Below, piece after piece: positions 63,127 through 64,000 of a stretch of 64,000 bases of DNA (position 1 is the first letter of the stretch; the number at the start of each line of letters is the position of its first letter). Below the pieces are notes generated by a model, which did not search any database, was not told where the DNA came from, and saw only the letters and a program-made list of their open reading frames with translations. Location: contig NZ_FNZR01000003.1 of the NCBI RefSeq assembly GCF_900109365.1, forward strand, positions 124,001 to 188,000, given 5' to 3'. A program made the position numbers and the translations under genes. The stretch is from Parapedobacter koreensis. Its GTDB lineage: Bacteria > Bacteroidota > Bacteroidia > Sphingobacteriales > Sphingobacteriaceae.

Positions 63127-64000
63127 AGTTGGGGAATCTTGATTATGCTGGTAAAGATATGTGTTGTTGCTTTAGTTTCCAACAAATCCGTACGCCCAAA
63201 TAACAAAAATAGGCGACGTTGTACCCCCCGGAGTCCAAAACCTGTTCCCCGTTTGATTTTGTTGCTCTGGCTGTCATAAGGGTTTTCAATTTGTATTTCC
63301 AGCAAGCGATCGCTGCACGTACAGGCAATGCTAATCGTCACTTTCTCCGTAGTGTCATACAGGCCGTATTTAATGGCATTTTCCACCAGCGGTTGCATGA
63401 TCATGGCGGGCAGGGTCATGGCCAGGCATTCCGTGTCGTAGTCGACCTGGGTCTCTAGGCGGTGGCCAAAGCGGACCTTCTCGATTTCCAAGTAGAGCTG
63501 CAGGTGTTCGAGCTCATCTTTTAATGCGATAAGTTGCTGATCATCCTTGCGCAATGTCCCCCTGAGAAAATCCGATAGCTGGAAGGTCATGTTTCTCGCC
63601 TCATCCGGCTTACGACCAATAAGGGCGATGATGGAATTTAAGCTGTTGAATAAGAAATGGGGTTGCAATTGCTGGCGTAGGTTGTACAATTCGGCTTCGC
63701 GGGCAAGCCGTTCGGCATCCGCTTTGCGTTGTTCGTTTTCTTTATACTCCTGTTGGATATTCCATAGAATATTGATGACAGCCATCCAGGCGATCAATAG
63801 CGCATGGATGAAAAAGCGTAACGGTAGGGAGACATCCAGGCGATCAAGGTAGGTCTTATCGTTCAAGACATATTGAAGGATCCATCGGTCCGCAGATATA
63901 CTGATAATGGCCAACACTAATCCCCACACCACGATGTAGAAGTATCCTTTTCTTCTCGGGGAGTAGTGATTTAATGCATTGGCAATGACATAACAGCATA
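63123..64000 (-). CDS. LytS-type sensor histidine kinase, truncated by window edge
   Basis: The frame runs open to the right edge (the visible residues upstream of 63932 read ...ALNHYSPRRKGYFYIVV), so the gene is cut at its 5' end and the GTG at 63932 is not the start. Two TM helices are visible (VVWGLVLAIISISADRW, FFIHALLIAWMAVINILW), then His_kinase domain LQPHFLFNSLNSI with the phospho-His and the HATPase with MQPLVENAIKYG. Overlaps the response regulator by 4 bp. Confidence 0.93.
   Translation of the reverse strand, partial: CCYVIANALNHYSPRRKGYFYIVVWGLVLAIISISADRWILQYVLNDKTYLDRLDVSLPLRFFIHALLIAWMAVINILWNIQQEYKENEQRKADAERLAREAELYNLRQQLQPHFLFNSLNSIIALIGRKPDEARNMTFQLSDFLRGTLRKDDQQLIALKDELEHLQLYLEIEKVRFGHRLETQVDYDTECLAMTLPAMIMQPLVENAIKYGLYDTTEKVTISIACTCSDRLLEIQIENPYDSQSNKIKRGTGFGLRGVQRRLFLLFGRTDLLETKATTHIFTSIIKIPQL

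Overview
The window is a chromosomal stretch of a Bacteroidota bacterium, most likely family Sphingobacteriaceae; a Parapedobacter/Olivibacter-type genome is possible, but I cannot fix the genus. The evidence is the gene repertoire: type III glutamine synthetase, DUF2721, GH76, FucP-type sugar porter, and LytS/LytTR and cytoplasmic PAS hybrid kinases. Several intergenic regions also carry the Bacteroidota promoter signature TAnnTTTG, in places with an upstream TTG or TTTG about 20 nt away. Base composition is moderate and even. I see no tRNA, CRISPR array, insertion sequence, phage or plasmid gene, so this looks like core/accessory chromosome and not a recently acquired island.

Layout. 1-4.8 kb: truncated LOG-family gene, divergent recR plus an overlapping SDR gene, then (minus strand) a 5'-nucleotidase split into two overlapping genes and an MFS porter. 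4.8-8.9 kb: PAS hybrid kinase, EamA porter and its Lrp/AsnC regulator. 9.0-15.2 kb: a TetR-controlled tripartite RND efflux operon with clear operator candidates. 15.3-21.2 kb: cold-shock protein, KAS III, a small basic ORF, AI-2E family permease, RNase R and a PolB-like exonuclease. 21.2-25.3 kb: PBP1C, an AT-rich gap, a Fur-family regulator and fructose-6-phosphate aldolase. 25.4-29.6 kb: MFS, DinB-like protein, EamA porter and an exonuclease/GIY-YIG fusion. 29.7-34.3 kb: UDP-glucuronate 4-epimerase, GT-C transferase, DPM-type GT2 and an LPG-synthase-like membrane protein around one symmetrical divergent promoter. 34.3-36.8 kb: two hypothetical envelope proteins and arginine decarboxylase. 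36.9-43.5 kb: argS, an oxidoreductase, a BaiN-like flavoprotein, GH76 and a sugar porter. 43.6-44.0 kb: RNase P RNA. 44.0-45.7 kb: sigma-54-type response regulator and a small membrane protein. 45.8-49.8 kb: metY-metX-hom behind a SAM-I riboswitch and a Cys/Met-rich leader ORF. 49.9-55.6 kb: DUF2721, glnN and an S9 peptidase. 55.8-59.1 kb: LolD/FtsX-type ABC exporter. 59.1-64.0 kb: M14 carboxypeptidase, serine hydrolase and a LytTR/LytS two-component pair cut by the window end.

The two most interesting places are regulatory or pathway-level. First, the metY leader stacks a promoter with a palindrome at the predicted start, a SAM-I aptamer, and a 34-codon ORF ending in RRMCCGMRHMCC that begins immediately after the aptamer and overlaps two mutually exclusive hairpins. 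This suggests combined SAM sensing and Cys/Met-codon sensing. Second, the 29.7-34.3 kb cluster has the parts expected for polyprenyl-phosphate-linked uronic acid (probably galacturonate) decoration of an envelope glycan, as in the rhizobial LpsL/RgtE/Rgt system. Its two half-operons fire from a shared inverted-repeat promoter.
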